Source: Desulforegulaceae bacterium (GTDB lineage Bacteria > Desulfobacterota > Desulfobacteria > Desulfobacterales > JACKCP01). From it: a stretch of DNA of 64,000 bases. Shown piece by piece: positions 34,609 through 44,635 of the stretch. The translations under genes were made by a program, and so were the position numbers. The DNA is taken from the NCBI GenBank assembly GCA_034006035.1, contig JAVETN010000006.1, forward strand, positions 1 to 64,000, given 5' to 3'. The notes under the pieces were generated by a model. The model searched no databases and had not been told where the DNA came from. It worked only from the letters and a program-made list of their open reading frames with translations. The stretch's first letter is position 1. Each line of letters starts with the position of its first letter.

Positions 34609-35338
34609 AATTCGCCTTGATCAAATCCTTGTTGAAATGCGCCTTGCTGAAAATATCAAGGAAGCAAAAGCTCTTATCATGGCTGGGAATGTTGTGGCAG
34701 AAGGCTTTGACAACTTAAAATCTGGAAGTTTAATTCCAGAAAATACAATTATAAGATTAAAAAAACAAAATTTCCCTTTTGTGAGCAGAGGTGCGTTAAA
34801 ATTAAAAGAAGCTGTTGAAAAAACAGGTTTTGAAGTCTCAAATCTTATATGTATGGACATAGGTGCATCAACTGGAGGATTTACTGATTATCTTCTCCAG
34901 AAAAATGCTTCTAAAGTTTATGCTGTTGATGTGGCTTATGGACAGCTTGCCTGGAAACTTCGTCAGGACAAAAGAGTAATTGTAATTGAAAGAACAAATA
35001 TAAGAAATCTTGAATTTGATACAATTGGTGAAAAAGTAGATTTAGTTGTTTGTGATACCTCCTTTATTTCTCTTAAAACAGTAATCCCCTCTGCAATTAA
35101 ATTTATGAAAAAAAATTCAGAAGTTTTTGCTTTGATAAAACCTCAGTTTGAAGCAGAAAAAAACGAGGTGGAAAAAGGCGGAGTTGTAAGGGATAAATCC
35201 ATCCACCAAAGGATAATAGAAGAACTTACCAGTTTTTTTAAAAAACAAGGATTAGTAAAAAAAAACCTTGTCTCCTCACCGATTAAAGGCCCAAAAGGTA
35301 ATCAGGAGTACATTATACAGTTGACATTAAGGCAATAG
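34598..35338 (+). CDS. tlyA: TlyA-family rRNA methyltransferase
   Basis: 246-residue protein with an N-terminal S4 RNA-binding domain (RLDQILVEMRLAENIKEAKALIMAGNV) and an FtsJ-like methyltransferase domain (MDIGASTGGFTDYLLQ, then LVVCDTSFISL). Family members 2'-O-methylate rRNA; many are mis-named hemolysins. I choose the internal ATG rather than the upstream in-frame TTG. Last gene of the xseA operon. Confidence 0.9.
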   Translation: MTNKIRLDQILVEMRLAENIKEAKALIMAGNVVAEGFDNLKSGSLIPENTIIRLKKQNFPFVSRGALKLKEAVEKTGFEVSNLICMDIGASTGGFTDYLLQKNASKVYAVDVAYGQLAWKLRQDKRVIVIERTNIRNLEFDTIGEKVDLVVCDTSFISLKTVIPSAIKFMKKNSEVFALIKPQFEAEKNEVEKGGVVRDKSIHQRIIEELTSFFKKQGLVKKNLVSSPIKGPKGNQEYIIQLTLRQ

Positions 35339-35413
35339 CAAAATACAGAATATAAGGTTTTTATCATTCAGCATAGAGTTTTTTATTTTGTTACTTTAAA
35401 GGAGGAAAACTAA

Positions 35414-37486
35414 ATGTCAGATGCGATCAAAAGAAAAAGAACTGTGGCGTTGGCAGGTCATGCCAGCGCCGGGAAAACTACTTTAGCCGAAAATATTCTT
35501 TTTAAAGCAGGCCTTACTTCAAGGGTTGGAACAATTGAAGAAGGGAATACTGCTATGGATTTTGAGCCAGAAGAAATTACAAGGGCTTCAAGTATTACCA
35601 CTTCATTTTACACAATTCCCTGGGACAAACATGAAATCACCCTTGTAGACACTCCCGGAGAACTTAATTTTTTTGAAGATGCTCCTCCCTGCTTTCAGGC
35701 GGTTGAAACCATGGTTATTGTTGTTGATGCAGTTGATGGAATTAAAATTAAAACTGAAGAAACCATGGAAATCGCAGAAGAACTTAATAAGCCCTGTGCT
35801 GTTTTTATCAACAAACTTGATAAAGAAGGTGCAGATTATGCTTCAATAATTGAAAATTTTGAAGAACAATGCGGTCTAAGGGCATCGGCTTTACAATTCC
35901 CCATAATTGAAAACTCAAGCTTAAAAGGCTATGTGGATCTTATTTCAAACAAAGCCTACGAATATGATCCTGAAGGAAATCAAAACCCTGTTGATATCCC
36001 TCCAGAACTTGCTGATGATATTGAAATTGAAAGAATGACATTAATAGAAAATATAGCAGAATCAGATGATGATCTTATAGAAAAATACCTTGAAGGTGAA
36101 GAGCTTACAGATGAAGAAATAATCAATGGACTTAAAAACTCATTTAAAGAAAGAGTTTTTGCTCCTGTCTTTTTTGGCACTGCTATTAATGGTTCAGGTT
36201 GCCAGGCATTGATGGACTTTATTGTTAATGCTGCCCCATCTCCTTTGGATGCCCAACCTGTTAAAGCATTGGACAAAGATGATAATGAAATTGAGCTTAA
36301 TACAGATCCTGATGCTCCCTTTGCAGCCTATGTTTTTAAGACAATTCTTGATCCATATGCAGGAATGTTGAATATTTTTAAAATTGTTTCTGGAAAACTT
36401 GGAAAAGACGGAACTTTTCTTAATGTTGAAAAAGACGAAAAAGAAAGATTTTCTCAGCTTTATCTTACAGAGGGAAAAAACCAGAAAACCATTACAGAAG
36501 CTGTTGCAGGTGATATTGTTGCTGTTCCAAAGCTTAAAAGGACTAAAACAGGAGAAACACTTTGCGATCCTGATAATCCAGTGAGAATTATCCAGAGAAA
36601 GCAAAAAACTCCTGTAATTTCTTTTGCAGTAATGGCTGAAGAAAAAGGTGAAGAAGATAAAGTTTTTACAGCTCTTGCAAAAATTATTGATGAAGATAGA
36701 GCTCTAACCCTTGAAAGAAATGATGAAACCCATGAAATGATTCTTTCAGGTGCAGGGGCTCTTCACATAGAAACTACAATTGCAAAACTTAAAAGAAAAT
36801 TTAAAGTTAGTGCAGCTCTTAAAACACCTAAAATTCCATATAAGGAAACAATCACCAAGTCTGTAAGAGTTCAGGGTAAACATAAAAAACAATCAGGAGG
36901 TCATGGACAATACGGTGACTGCTGGGTGGCATTTGAGCCTCTTCCAAAAGGAGAAGGCTTTGTATTTGAAGAAAAAATTGTGGGCGGTTCAATTCCAAAA
37001 CAATATATCCCGGCTGTTGAAAAAGGTATTTCTGAAGCAAAGGATGTAGGAGTTCTAGCAGGATACCCCTGTGTTGACTTCAAAGCCATTGTAGATGACG
37101 GCTCATATCACGCGGTTGACTCTTCTGAGCAGGCTTTTAAAGTTGCGGGCTCTCTTGCCTATAAAGCAGCTATGGCACAGGCTGGCCCTGTACTTCTTGA
37201 GCCCATAATGAAAATAGAAGTCCTTGCTCCAGAAGAAAGCATGGGCGATATAATGGGTGATTTGAACTCAAGAAGAGGAAGAGTCCAGGGAATGGACACT
37301 CAGGGCAAAAAAAGTGCTGTAAAAGCAGAAATTCCACTTTCAGAAATTCAGAAATATTCTCCTGAACTAAGATCAATGACAGGTGGTAGAGGTACTTTTT
37401 CAGTTGAATTTTCCCATTATGAGCAGGTTCCACCAGATATTGCACAAAAGGTAATTGAAGCTGCAGCCAAGGAAAATGAAGAATAA
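35414..37486 (+). CDS. Elongation factor G-like GTPase (paralogue type)
   Basis: 690-residue translational GTPase with the full EF-G domain order. G1 is GHASAGKTT, G4 NKLDKE; domain IV has QSGGHGQYGDCW and domain V LEPIMKIEVLAPEESMGDIMGDLNSRRGRV. Differences from canonical EF-G: the switch I element reads RASSITT rather than RGITI, and the G3 motif is DTPGE, without the catalytic histidine of DTPGH. It therefore belongs to an EF-G-like subfamily rather than the main fusA. A very strong AAAGGAGG site precedes the ATG; monocistronic with its own terminator. Confidence 0.88.
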   Translation: MSDAIKRKRTVALAGHASAGKTTLAENILFKAGLTSRVGTIEEGNTAMDFEPEEITRASSITTSFYTIPWDKHEITLVDTPGELNFFEDAPPCFQAVETMVIVVDAVDGIKIKTEETMEIAEELNKPCAVFINKLDKEGADYASIIENFEEQCGLRASALQFPIIENSSLKGYVDLISNKAYEYDPEGNQNPVDIPPELADDIEIERMTLIENIAESDDDLIEKYLEGEELTDEEIINGLKNSFKERVFAPVFFGTAINGSGCQALMDFIVNAAPSPLDAQPVKALDKDDNEIELNTDPDAPFAAYVFKTILDPYAGMLNIFKIVSGKLGKDGTFLNVEKDEKERFSQLYLTEGKNQKTITEAVAGDIVAVPKLKRTKTGETLCDPDNPVRIIQRKQKTPVISFAVMAEEKGEEDKVFTALAKIIDEDRALTLERNDETHEMILSGAGALHIETTIAKLKRKFKVSAALKTPKIPYKETITKSVRVQGKHKKQSGGHGQYGDCWVAFEPLPKGEGFVFEEKIVGGSIPKQYIPAVEKGISEAKDVGVLAGYPCVDFKAIVDDGSYHAVDSSEQAFKVAGSLAYKAAMAQAGPVLLEPIMKIEVLAPEESMGDIMGDLNSRRGRVQGMDTQGKKSAVKAEIPLSEIQKYSPELRSMTGGRGTFSVEFSHYEQVPPDIAQKVIEAAAKENEE

Positions 37487-37556
37487 ATTACACTTTACTT
37501 TTTTAAAGCCCGTTGTTAAAAAACTTATTTAATTCTGGGCAGGTAAATCCAAATAC

Positions 37557-37595
37557 AAAGGGTTCTTTCCTTAACGGAAGGAGCCCTTTTTTTTA
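37557..37595 (+). terminator. Terminator of the EF-G-like gene
   Basis: AAAGGGTTCTTTCC pairs (with G-U pairs) with GGAAGGAGCCCTTT and is followed by a run of T residues. Confidence 0.85.
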
Positions 37596-37629
37596 TAAAA
37601 AACTTAAACTAGAACTACAGGTCTTATAA

Positions 37630-38136
37630 TTGGATATATTTACACAAAAGAAAAAAAGACCACAAGATTGTTTTCAGTCTGCTCTTAATTTTTTAAAAAT
37701 AAGAGATCATTCAAAGTTTGAGCTTGAAACCAAGCTTAGAAAAAAGAAATATTCTTCAAATGAAATAAAAGAGGCAATTAATAAATGCTTTGAATATAAA
37801 TTTCTTGATGATGAAAAATTTGCAAAAAATTATTTTGAGATTGAAAAAAGAAAATTAAACGGACCTCTTAAAATTAGAGCGGCTTTTTATAAAAAAGGCA
37901 TAGATAATAAAATTACCGATGAATTGATAGCAAAGTTTCAGGAATCAAAAGAAGAGTACAAAATTGCCTTAAAGTTTTTTTTTAAATCAAAATATAAAAT
38001 TGATAAAAAAGAAGGATACAATAAAAAAGCCCAGACCTATATTAGAATTATGAGTCAAAAAGGCTTTTCCAGATCTATTGTAATGGATATTTTTGAACAT
38101 CATTTTAGTTTAGAATATAGCAAACCTGACTATTAA
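37630..38136 (+). CDS. recX: RecX regulatory protein
   Basis: 168-residue all-helical RecX family protein, modulator of RecA filaments. Recognisable repeats: SALNFLKIRDHSKFELETKLRKK, DEKFAKNYFEIEKRKLNGPLKIRAAFYKKGI, and a C-terminal MSQKGFSRSIVMDIFE. The start is TTG with no better alternative nearby. recA is not in the window. Confidence 0.85.
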   Translation: MDIFTQKKKRPQDCFQSALNFLKIRDHSKFELETKLRKKKYSSNEIKEAINKCFEYKFLDDEKFAKNYFEIEKRKLNGPLKIRAAFYKKGIDNKITDELIAKFQESKEEYKIALKFFFKSKYKIDKKEGYNKKAQTYIRIMSQKGFSRSIVMDIFEHHFSLEYSKPDY

Positions 38137-38234
38137 CTAAAAAAATCAGTATTCAAAACACTTAAAAATTTTAGTAATTATATTCTTTTTTTATCAAATA
38201 AAAAAACAGCTTCCTGGCAATTAGAAGTTAAATT

Positions 38235-39110
38235 TTATTTTTTTGAATTAGAAATAAGTTTAGAAATTTTTAAAAGATTTTCACCCCAGCTTTCAGCAAG
38301 AGGATCTGCAATTACAACTTTTAGCCCAAGAGTTTTTTCCATTACTTTTACACTGGAAGAAGGGAATTGGGGCTGAACAAGAAGGGTTTTTATATTGTGT
38401 TTCTGGGCAAATTTCATAATCTTTGAAAGATGAGATGGCCCAGGCTCTTTTCCCTGTGCTTCAATTGGAATCTGATTAAGATTATATTCATCCATAAAAT
38501 ATCCCCATGAAGGATGAAAAACAAAAATATTTCTTGTTTCTATGTTTAAGGTTTTTTTTATAATTTTTTCATCTAGTTCTATAACTTCCTTTGAAAACTC
38601 CAAATAATTTTTATAAAATTCTTCTCTGTTCAAGGGATCTTTTTTCGAAAGAACTATCATCATGTTTCTGGCTATTCTTATTGCATTTAATGGAGACATC
38701 CATATATGAGGGTCATAAAATTCGTTACCATGGTTATGAATTTCTTTTTCCATTCTATGCTCTTCAAAAAAACCATCATCTGTTTGCCTTTTTAAAACAC
38801 CTGAAGAAGAATCAGAAATAAAAAGATTTTTATAGTTTTTTTCAATTTTTGGAAGCCAGTTTTTCTCAAAAGGAACCCCAATTGAAAAATAAATTTGAGC
38901 TTTGGAAAGACTTGCCATCTGGCTTGGTTTTGGGTTGTATGAAACAGGACTGTGACCAGGAAGCACCATTACTTCTGCTTCAATAAAGTCTTTACCTATT
39001 TTTTCTAAAAAATATTTCTGGGGCAAGATACTTACAAAGACTTTTGCTGGTTCTGCAAATCCGTTAAAAGGTAATAACACAGCAAATAAAACAATAAATA
39101 TTTTTTTCAT
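38235..39110 (-). CDS. znuA: Zinc/manganese ABC transporter substrate-binding protein
   Basis: 291-residue cluster A-I solute receptor. It has a signal peptide (KKIFIVLFAVLLPFNGFA), VSILPQKYFLEKIGKDF, a short histidine-rich loop (EEHRMEKEIHNHGNEF) followed by DPHIWMSP, and further metal ligands at FVFHPSWGYF and near the C-terminal VVIADPLAE. The ligand set and His-loop fit zinc. No permease or ATPase gene is adjacent in the window, so the rest of the transporter lies elsewhere or upstream partners have moved. Confidence 0.88.
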   Translation of the reverse strand: MKKIFIVLFAVLLPFNGFAEPAKVFVSILPQKYFLEKIGKDFIEAEVMVLPGHSPVSYNPKPSQMASLSKAQIYFSIGVPFEKNWLPKIEKNYKNLFISDSSSGVLKRQTDDGFFEEHRMEKEIHNHGNEFYDPHIWMSPLNAIRIARNMMIVLSKKDPLNREEFYKNYLEFSKEVIELDEKIIKKTLNIETRNIFVFHPSWGYFMDEYNLNQIPIEAQGKEPGPSHLSKIMKFAQKHNIKTLLVQPQFPSSSVKVMEKTLGLKVVIADPLAESWGENLLKISKLISNSKK

Positions 39111-39128
39111 CTAAACCTGCCTTGTTAA

Positions 39129-39464
39129 TTATTCAGGAACAGGGTCAAAAAACTTTAACCCTGAATCAGTGTTTATGATTTTTAATTTATCTTTACAGTC
39201 ACGTCCGCATCTTATAAGCCTTTCACTTGTCAAATAAGTTGCCTTGAAAAAATTATGATTTTCAAAGGCAATTTGTCCAAATGATGAACAATTTGGATGC
39301 ATTGAACATTTTCCTTTTCTTACAAAATTTAAGCTTTTAAGCGAATCTTGATAAACTCCTGTTATTTCAGAAAAATAACTTTTATGAATAAAGTCATTGG
39401 TAAAATTTGATGAACAGCCTGAAATAAAAAGAAAAATTAATAAGCTAATAAATAAGTTTTTCAT
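39129..39464 (-). CDS. YidD-like lipoprotein
   Basis: 111-residue protein with a lipoprotein signal (FISLLIFLFISGC, lipobox Cys) and a core resembling the YidD membrane-insertion factor: CSMHPNCSSFGQIAFENHNFFKATYLTSERLIRCGRD compares with the YPTCS.Y...A...HG..KG..L...R..RC pattern. Canonical YidD is cytoplasmic/inner-membrane, so a lipid anchor is unusual and its function may differ. It overlaps the end of the glycosyltransferase gene and precedes znuA. Confidence 0.6.
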   Translation of the reverse strand: MKNLFISLLIFLFISGCSSNFTNDFIHKSYFSEITGVYQDSLKSLNFVRKGKCSMHPNCSSFGQIAFENHNFFKATYLTSERLIRCGRDCKDKLKIINTDSGLKFFDPVPE

Positions 39465-40542
39465 AAAGTTCAATATTTTTTTTAACTGTGAAATCTATTG
39501 AAAATTGTTTTGATTTTTTTCTTGAATTAATCCCAAGTTTTTCTCTTAAATTTTTATTTTCATAGAGTTCAATTATTTTTACTGCCAAAAGTTCAGGGCT
39601 TTCTTTTTCAACAAGAAGTCCGTTTACCCCGTCATCTACAAGTTCAGGTATTCCTCCGCTTTTGCAGCATAAAGATGGAATCCCTGCTGACATTGCATCC
39701 ATTAAAGATGTTCCCAGTCCTTCTGTTTTTGAAGAAAGAATGAAAATGTCAAAATTTTTCAAATGATTCCCAACGTCTTTTTGAAACCCCCTTAAAATAA
39801 ACTTCTCATTTAGCCCAAGTTCTTCTCTTAATCTAAAAATTTCTTTTCTATCAGGACCGTCTCCAATTGAAACAAAATAAACGGAGGGTAGTTTTTTTAC
39901 TACAATTTGAGCAGCTTTTAAAAGGGTTGGATAATCTTTGTGCCCAGCTAAAGCTGCCACTGTTCCAACAATAAAAGAATTTTCAGGAAGACCTAGCTCT
40001 TTATGTAAGAAATCAGACTTTTCTATATGAACAAACTTATCAATATCTACTCCGCTTTTAATTACTTCTATTTTTAATTCATCAATCCCGTCTTCAATTA
40101 AAATTTTTTTAATTTCATTTGAAATTGCAACAATTTTAGTCATTTTGGCTGACTTATATTTATATTGACTGAAGATATTTTTTTTTATGGGATAATCCAC
40201 CCTTCTTACGCCTATAAGTAAAAGCGAAGGGTAAAAAAGTTTTGCCCAAAGACCTGTTGCCATGGCATGGGCATCGTGAAGGTGTAAAATGTTTATTTCT
40301 TTTTCCCTGCATATTTTAGCAACTTTTTTACCAGCAATAAAATCTACTTCTCCATTTATTCTCATGGTAAGGTAATCAAGATTTTCATTTTCAAGTTTTT
40401 CTTTTAAGATTGAATCAGGCTGACATAAAAAAACAGAGTTATAGTTTTTTGTTAAAAGCTTTTTATGAAGATAAAAGCCCTGTTGCTGCCCTCCTCTCCA
40501 TTCTTTATCAGTATCAATATGCATTACTTTTATTTTATTCAT
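39445..40542 (-). CDS. Glycosyltransferase family 4 (LPS core type)
   Basis: 365-residue GT-B enzyme. N-terminal DTDKEWRGGQQQGFYLHKKL, then VGTVAALAGHKDYPTLLKAA at the interdomain region, and the nucleotide-sugar-binding SSKTEGLGTSLMDAMSAGIP followed by GGIPELVDDGVNGLLVEK with the EX7E-type glutamates. It is divergently transcribed from the heptose operon, suggesting a role in LPS outer-core or O-unit assembly; sugar specificity cannot be read. Confidence 0.9.
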   Translation of the reverse strand: MNKIKVMHIDTDKEWRGGQQQGFYLHKKLLTKNYNSVFLCQPDSILKEKLENENLDYLTMRINGEVDFIAGKKVAKICREKEINILHLHDAHAMATGLWAKLFYPSLLLIGVRRVDYPIKKNIFSQYKYKSAKMTKIVAISNEIKKILIEDGIDELKIEVIKSGVDIDKFVHIEKSDFLHKELGLPENSFIVGTVAALAGHKDYPTLLKAAQIVVKKLPSVYFVSIGDGPDRKEIFRLREELGLNEKFILRGFQKDVGNHLKNFDIFILSSKTEGLGTSLMDAMSAGIPSLCCKSGGIPELVDDGVNGLLVEKESPELLAVKIIELYENKNLREKLGINSRKKSKQFSIDFTVKKNIELYEKLIY

Positions 40543-40663
40543 TTAATTATCCATTAAGTTTAAGCTTAAAAGTTTGTTTTATTTTTTTATACCACTAGTT
40601 TAATTGACATTAAACTGTATTATATTTATAAAATTGCATTGTAAATTAGAAAATGGAGCAAAA

Positions 40664-41224
40664 ATGAAGATATCAAATATATTTAAAGATCATATTAAAT
40701 TAATAAATGAGCTTGAAAAAAAAACTGAGCTTATTTTAGCTGCCGGATCAAAACTAACTTCTATTTTAAAAAACGGCAATAAAATACTTTTAATGGGAAA
40801 CGGTGGATCAGCAGCTGACAGCCAGCATATTGCAGCTGAACTTATTGGGAGGTTCCAAAAGGAAAGAGACGCAATTCCAGCCATTGCCCTTACAACAGAC
40901 ACATCAATTCTAACTGCAATTGGGAATGACTATTCTTTTGATGAGATTTTCAAAAGACAGATCCAGGGACTTGCAAATCAAGGAGACGCAGTTTTAGGGA
41001 TTTCAACAAGCGGAAACAGCAAAAATGTTATAAAAGCACTTATTGAAGCAAAAAGAAAAAAAGCATATACAATAGCTCTTACAGGAAAAGACGGTGGACA
41101 ATTAAAAGATATTGCTGACTTAAGTATTATTGTACCATCCAATGTTACAGCAAGAATTCAGGAAGCACATATTCTTGTGGGACATATTTTATGCGAATTA
41201 ATTGAAGAGGGATTTTGTGGATAA
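40664..41224 (+). CDS. gmhA: Sedoheptulose-7-phosphate isomerase
   Basis: 186-residue SIS-fold isomerase, first step of ADP-heptose synthesis for LPS. Motifs: [55 protein letters not shown] and the C-terminal [17 protein letters not shown] start at the ATG with GGAG eight bases upstream. The stop overlaps the hldE start. Confidence 0.95.
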   Translation: MKISNIFKDHIKLINELEKKTELILAAGSKLTSILKNGNKILLMGNGGSAADSQHIAAELIGRFQKERDAIPAIALTTDTSILTAIGNDYSFDEIFKRQIQGLANQGDAVLGISTSGNSKNVIKALIEAKRKKAYTIALTGKDGGQLKDIADLSIIVPSNVTARIQEAHILVGHILCELIEEGFCG

Positions 41225-42680
41225 TTATTTTAAAAAAATTGAACTTATTCCAATGATAGAAAATCTGGGCAAGGGTAAAATCACTGTTGCCGGAGATGTA
41301 ATGCTTGACTCATACTGGTATGGGGAAACAAAAAGAATATCTCCAGAAGCCCCTGTTCCGGTTGTGAAAGTGCAAAGTTCAGATGAAAGACCCGGAGGAA
41401 GTGCAAATGTTGCCATGAATATTGGAAGTCTTGGCACAAGATGTGATATAGTTTCCATTACTGGTGATGATGAGCTGGCAAAGGTTTTGGAAAAAAAACT
41501 TAAAGAATTCAAAATCAGGACAAAATTTCAAAAAATAAAAAACTCTAAAACAATTTCCAAATTAAGAATAATAAGCCAACATCAGCAACTTTTAAGAATT
41601 GACCATGAAGATGGTTTTCCAGGAATAAAAAGAGATAAGATTGAAAAATACTATGAAGATTCAATAAAAGATTCAAATATTGTTGTTATTTCAGACTATG
41701 ATAAGGGAACCCTTCAGTCCACAAGAGAATGGATAAAAAAAGCTGTAAGTCTTAATAAACCAGTAATTGTTGACCCAAAAGGAACTGACTTTTCCAAGTA
41801 TAGAAACGCCACAATAATCACTCCTAATTTTTCTGAATTTGAAGCAGTAGTCGGCAAATGTAATAACGAAAAAGAAATAGTTAAAAAAGGCAGTGGTCTT
41901 ATAAAAGAACTTAATTTAAACACTCTTTTAATAACAAGGGGTGATAAGGGAATGACTCTTATTTTTGGTGATAATGAGTTTATCAATATCAAAGCTAAAA
42001 CTAAAGAGGTTTACGATGTAACAGGAGCTGGAGACACTGTAGTTGCAGCTCTAGCATCTTCTCTTGCTGCAGGGATCGATCTTGTTTCAGCTGTTAGAAT
42101 TGCCAACTATTCAGCAGGAATTGTGGTTTCAAAACTTGGAACTGCATTTACAACAAAAAAAGAGTTAAAAAACGTTCTTTTAGCTGAGGTTCAAAAAGAA
42201 TTCAGACCCTTAGAAAAGGGAATAGTAAACCTTGAAGAACTGATAAATCTTCTTGGTGAGGCCAAAAAGCGGGGAGAAAGAATTGTAATGACAAACGGAT
42301 GTTTTGATATTTTACACCCAGGTCATATCAAATATTTAAAAGAAGCAAAAAGTCTTGGAGACAGATTGATTGTAGCTGTTAACTCAGACAATTCAGTAAC
42401 AAGGCTCAAAGGAGAGCCAAGACCTTTAAATCCCGTTCAAACAAGAATGACAATGCTTGATGCTCTTGAATCCACCGACTGGATAATAGAATTTGGAGAA
42501 GATACACCGGAAAATCTTATTGAAAAAGTACTTCCAGATATTTTAGTAAAAGGCGGAGATTATAAAATAGATGAAATTGCCGGAGGCTCAGCAGTTCTTC
42601 AAAACGGGGGAGAAGTAAAAACTCTTAATTTTCTTGAAGGCTACAGCACCACAAATCTGATAAACAAAATAAAGGAATAA
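41217..42680 (+). CDS. hldE: Bifunctional heptose-7-phosphate kinase / heptose-1-phosphate adenylyltransferase
   Basis: 487-residue fusion. The N-terminal ribokinase-like domain ([28 protein letters not shown]; anion-hole [11 protein letters not shown] near residue 270) phosphorylates heptose-7-phosphate. The C-terminal nucleotidyltransferase ([18 protein letters not shown]) adds AMP. I choose the GTG with GAAGAGGG upstream, overlapping gmhA by 8 nt. Second gene of the heptose operon. Confidence 0.95.
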   Translation: MDNYFKKIELIPMIENLGKGKITVAGDVMLDSYWYGETKRISPEAPVPVVKVQSSDERPGGSANVAMNIGSLGTRCDIVSITGDDELAKVLEKKLKEFKIRTKFQKIKNSKTISKLRIISQHQQLLRIDHEDGFPGIKRDKIEKYYEDSIKDSNIVVISDYDKGTLQSTREWIKKAVSLNKPVIVDPKGTDFSKYRNATIITPNFSEFEAVVGKCNNEKEIVKKGSGLIKELNLNTLLITRGDKGMTLIFGDNEFINIKAKTKEVYDVTGAGDTVVAALASSLAAGIDLVSAVRIANYSAGIVVSKLGTAFTTKKELKNVLLAEVQKEFRPLEKGIVNLEELINLLGEAKKRGERIVMTNGCFDILHPGHIKYLKEAKSLGDRLIVAVNSDNSVTRLKGEPRPLNPVQTRMTMLDALESTDWIIEFGEDTPENLIEKVLPDILVKGGDYKIDEIAGGSAVLQNGGEVKTLNFLEGYSTTNLINKIKE

Positions 42681-42683
42681 TCC

Positions 42684-43640
42684 ATGCTTATAGTAACCGG
42701 AGGAGCAGGTTTTATTGGGAGTAATATTGTAAAAGGGCTTAATAATATTGGAAGAACAGATATTATTGTTGTTGATGACCTCACTCAGGGAGAAAAGTTT
42801 TTAAATATAGCTGACCTTAAAATCCATGACTATATGGACAAAGATGATTTTATTGAAAAATTAAAGAACAATCATCCTGATTTAAAATATATTGAAGCTG
42901 TTTTCCATGAAGGTGCTTGTTCTGATACAACAGAATGGGATGGAAAATTCATGATGGAAAACAATTATGAGTTTTCAAAAATCATATTTTTAAAATCCAT
43001 GGAAAAAAACTTCCAGTTTATTTATGCATCTTCAGCTTCTGTTTATGGAGATAATACTATTTTTTATGAAGAAGAAAAAAACGAAAAAACTCTTAATGTT
43101 TATGCATATTCAAAACTTTTATTTGATAATTTTGTAAGACCTTATCTTGGCAAAATTACAAATCAAACAGCAGGACTTAGGTATTTTAATGTTTACGGGC
43201 CCAGGGAATTTCATAAAAAAACCATGGCAAGTGTTGCCTGGCATTTTTATAATCAAATAAAAGAAAATGGAGTTTGTAAATTGTTTGAAGGAATTGAAGG
43301 ATATGAAAACGGAGGCCAAAAACGAGACTTTATTTATGTAAAAGATGCAGTTGATGTTAATCTCTGGCTTTTTAAAAACCCTCAAGTTTCTGGAATCTTC
43401 AATGTTGGTTCAGGAGCAGCCCAGACATTCAATGATGTGGCTAATTCTGTAATTAAATATATGGGTAAGGGAAAAATTGAATACATAAGTTTCCCAAAAC
43501 ATTTAAAAGGAAGATACCAAAGTTATACCCAAGCTGATATTACAAAATTAAGAAAAGCAGGATATAATAAAGAATTTAAAGATGTAGCCCAGGGTGTACA
43601 GGCTTATCTTGACGCTGTGAGTACTACAAAGGTAATTTAA
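42684..43640 (+). CDS. hldD: ADP-L-glycero-D-manno-heptose 6-epimerase
   Basis: 318-residue short-chain dehydrogenase-type epimerase. NADP-binding GGAGFIGSNIVKGL at the N terminus, HEGACSDTTEWDG typical for HldD, YASSASVYGD, and the catalytic YAYSKLLFDNFV. RYFNVYGPREFHKKTMASV is also characteristic. It finishes ADP-L-glycero-D-manno-heptose and its stop overlaps the next heptosyltransferase start by one base. Confidence 0.96.
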   Translation: MLIVTGGAGFIGSNIVKGLNNIGRTDIIVVDDLTQGEKFLNIADLKIHDYMDKDDFIEKLKNNHPDLKYIEAVFHEGACSDTTEWDGKFMMENNYEFSKIIFLKSMEKNFQFIYASSASVYGDNTIFYEEEKNEKTLNVYAYSKLLFDNFVRPYLGKITNQTAGLRYFNVYGPREFHKKTMASVAWHFYNQIKENGVCKLFEGIEGYENGGQKRDFIYVKDAVDVNLWLFKNPQVSGIFNVGSGAAQTFNDVANSVIKYMGKGKIEYISFPKHLKGRYQSYTQADITKLRKAGYNKEFKDVAQGVQAYLDAVSTTKVI

Positions 43641-44635
43641 TGAAAATTTTAATTATTCAAACAGGTTTTCTTGGTGATATTATTCTTTCAACTCCTGTTA
43701 TAAAAGGGGTAAAAACTCTCTACCCTGAAAGTGAAATTTATTTTCTTACCACTCCTTTGGGTAGACTTTTAATTGAAAATGACCCTTTAATTAAAAAAGT
43801 TCTTGTTTATGATAAAAGAGGAAAAGAAAAAGGCCTCTCCGGGGTTTTTAAGATTGTAAAAAAGATAAACAATTTAAACTTTGACAGGGTTTATTGTCTT
43901 CATAAATCTTATAGAACTTCATTCATGCTTTTTTTAACAAAAATTCCCCACAAAACAGGATTTAAAAAAGCAAAATTATCCTTTATTTATGATGTATCTG
44001 AACCAAGAAATATAAAAGATCATGATGCAATAAGAAATCTTTCAATTCTTTCATCGGAAACAGATATCACCCATTTAAAACAGGATTTAAGGCTTTTTTC
44101 TCCAATTGAAACTGAAATAAACCCTGAGCTAAAAACTTTAAAAGATTCAAAATATATTCTTTTATCTCCTGGAAGTGCCTGGAAAACTAAAATCTGGCAT
44201 TCCAAAGGTTATAATGAAACTGCAAAACATTTTGAAAATAAAGGGTATAAAATTGTTGTAACAGGAGCTGAAGCTGAAAAAAAAATATGTGAAAAAGTTT
44301 GTGAAAATACCAAAGCTTTAAACTTTTGTGGAAAACTTAATCTTTTGGAACTAAAATTTGTTGTTTCAAATGCCAAGCTTGTTATCTGTAATGACAGTAT
44401 GGCTTTACACATGGCCTCCGCTTTAAAAACTCCCTGTGTTTCTATATTTTGCTCAACAATTCCAGAGTTTGGATACGGCCCATGGAAAAACAAAAGCATA
44501 GTTGTTGAAAAAAAGCTTAATTGTCGTCCCTGTGGAAGGCATGGCCATAATAAATGTCCTTTAAATACTGAAGAATGCATGAAAATAGATTCATCAGAAG
44601 TAATTACTGCCAGCGAAAAACTTTTGGGAATATAA
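43640..44635 (+). CDS. waaF: Heptosyltransferase II-like (GT9)
   Basis: 331-residue GT9 enzyme: N-terminal ILIIQTGFLGDIILSTPVIKGVK, donor-binding LSPGSAWKTKIW, CNDSMALHMASAL and the cysteine-rich tail LNCRPCGRHGHNKCPL..ECM typical of WaaF. It transfers heptose to the growing inner core. It is directly joined to hldD and the next GT9 gene. Confidence 0.88.
   Translation: MKILIIQTGFLGDIILSTPVIKGVKTLYPESEIYFLTTPLGRLLIENDPLIKKVLVYDKRGKEKGLSGVFKIVKKINNLNFDRVYCLHKSYRTSFMLFLTKIPHKTGFKKAKLSFIYDVSEPRNIKDHDAIRNLSILSSETDITHLKQDLRLFSPIETEINPELKTLKDSKYILLSPGSAWKTKIWHSKGYNETAKHFENKGYKIVVTGAEAEKKICEKVCENTKALNFCGKLNLLELKFVVSNAKLVICNDSMALHMASALKTPCVSIFCSTIPEFGYGPWKNKSIVVEKKLNCRPCGRHGHNKCPLNTEECMKIDSSEVITASEKLLGI

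Noticed and set aside
36194-36604. 136-codon minus-strand ORF within the EF-G-like gene
   Set aside because: The plus frame matches EF-G domains II-III; the antisense frame is a shadow.
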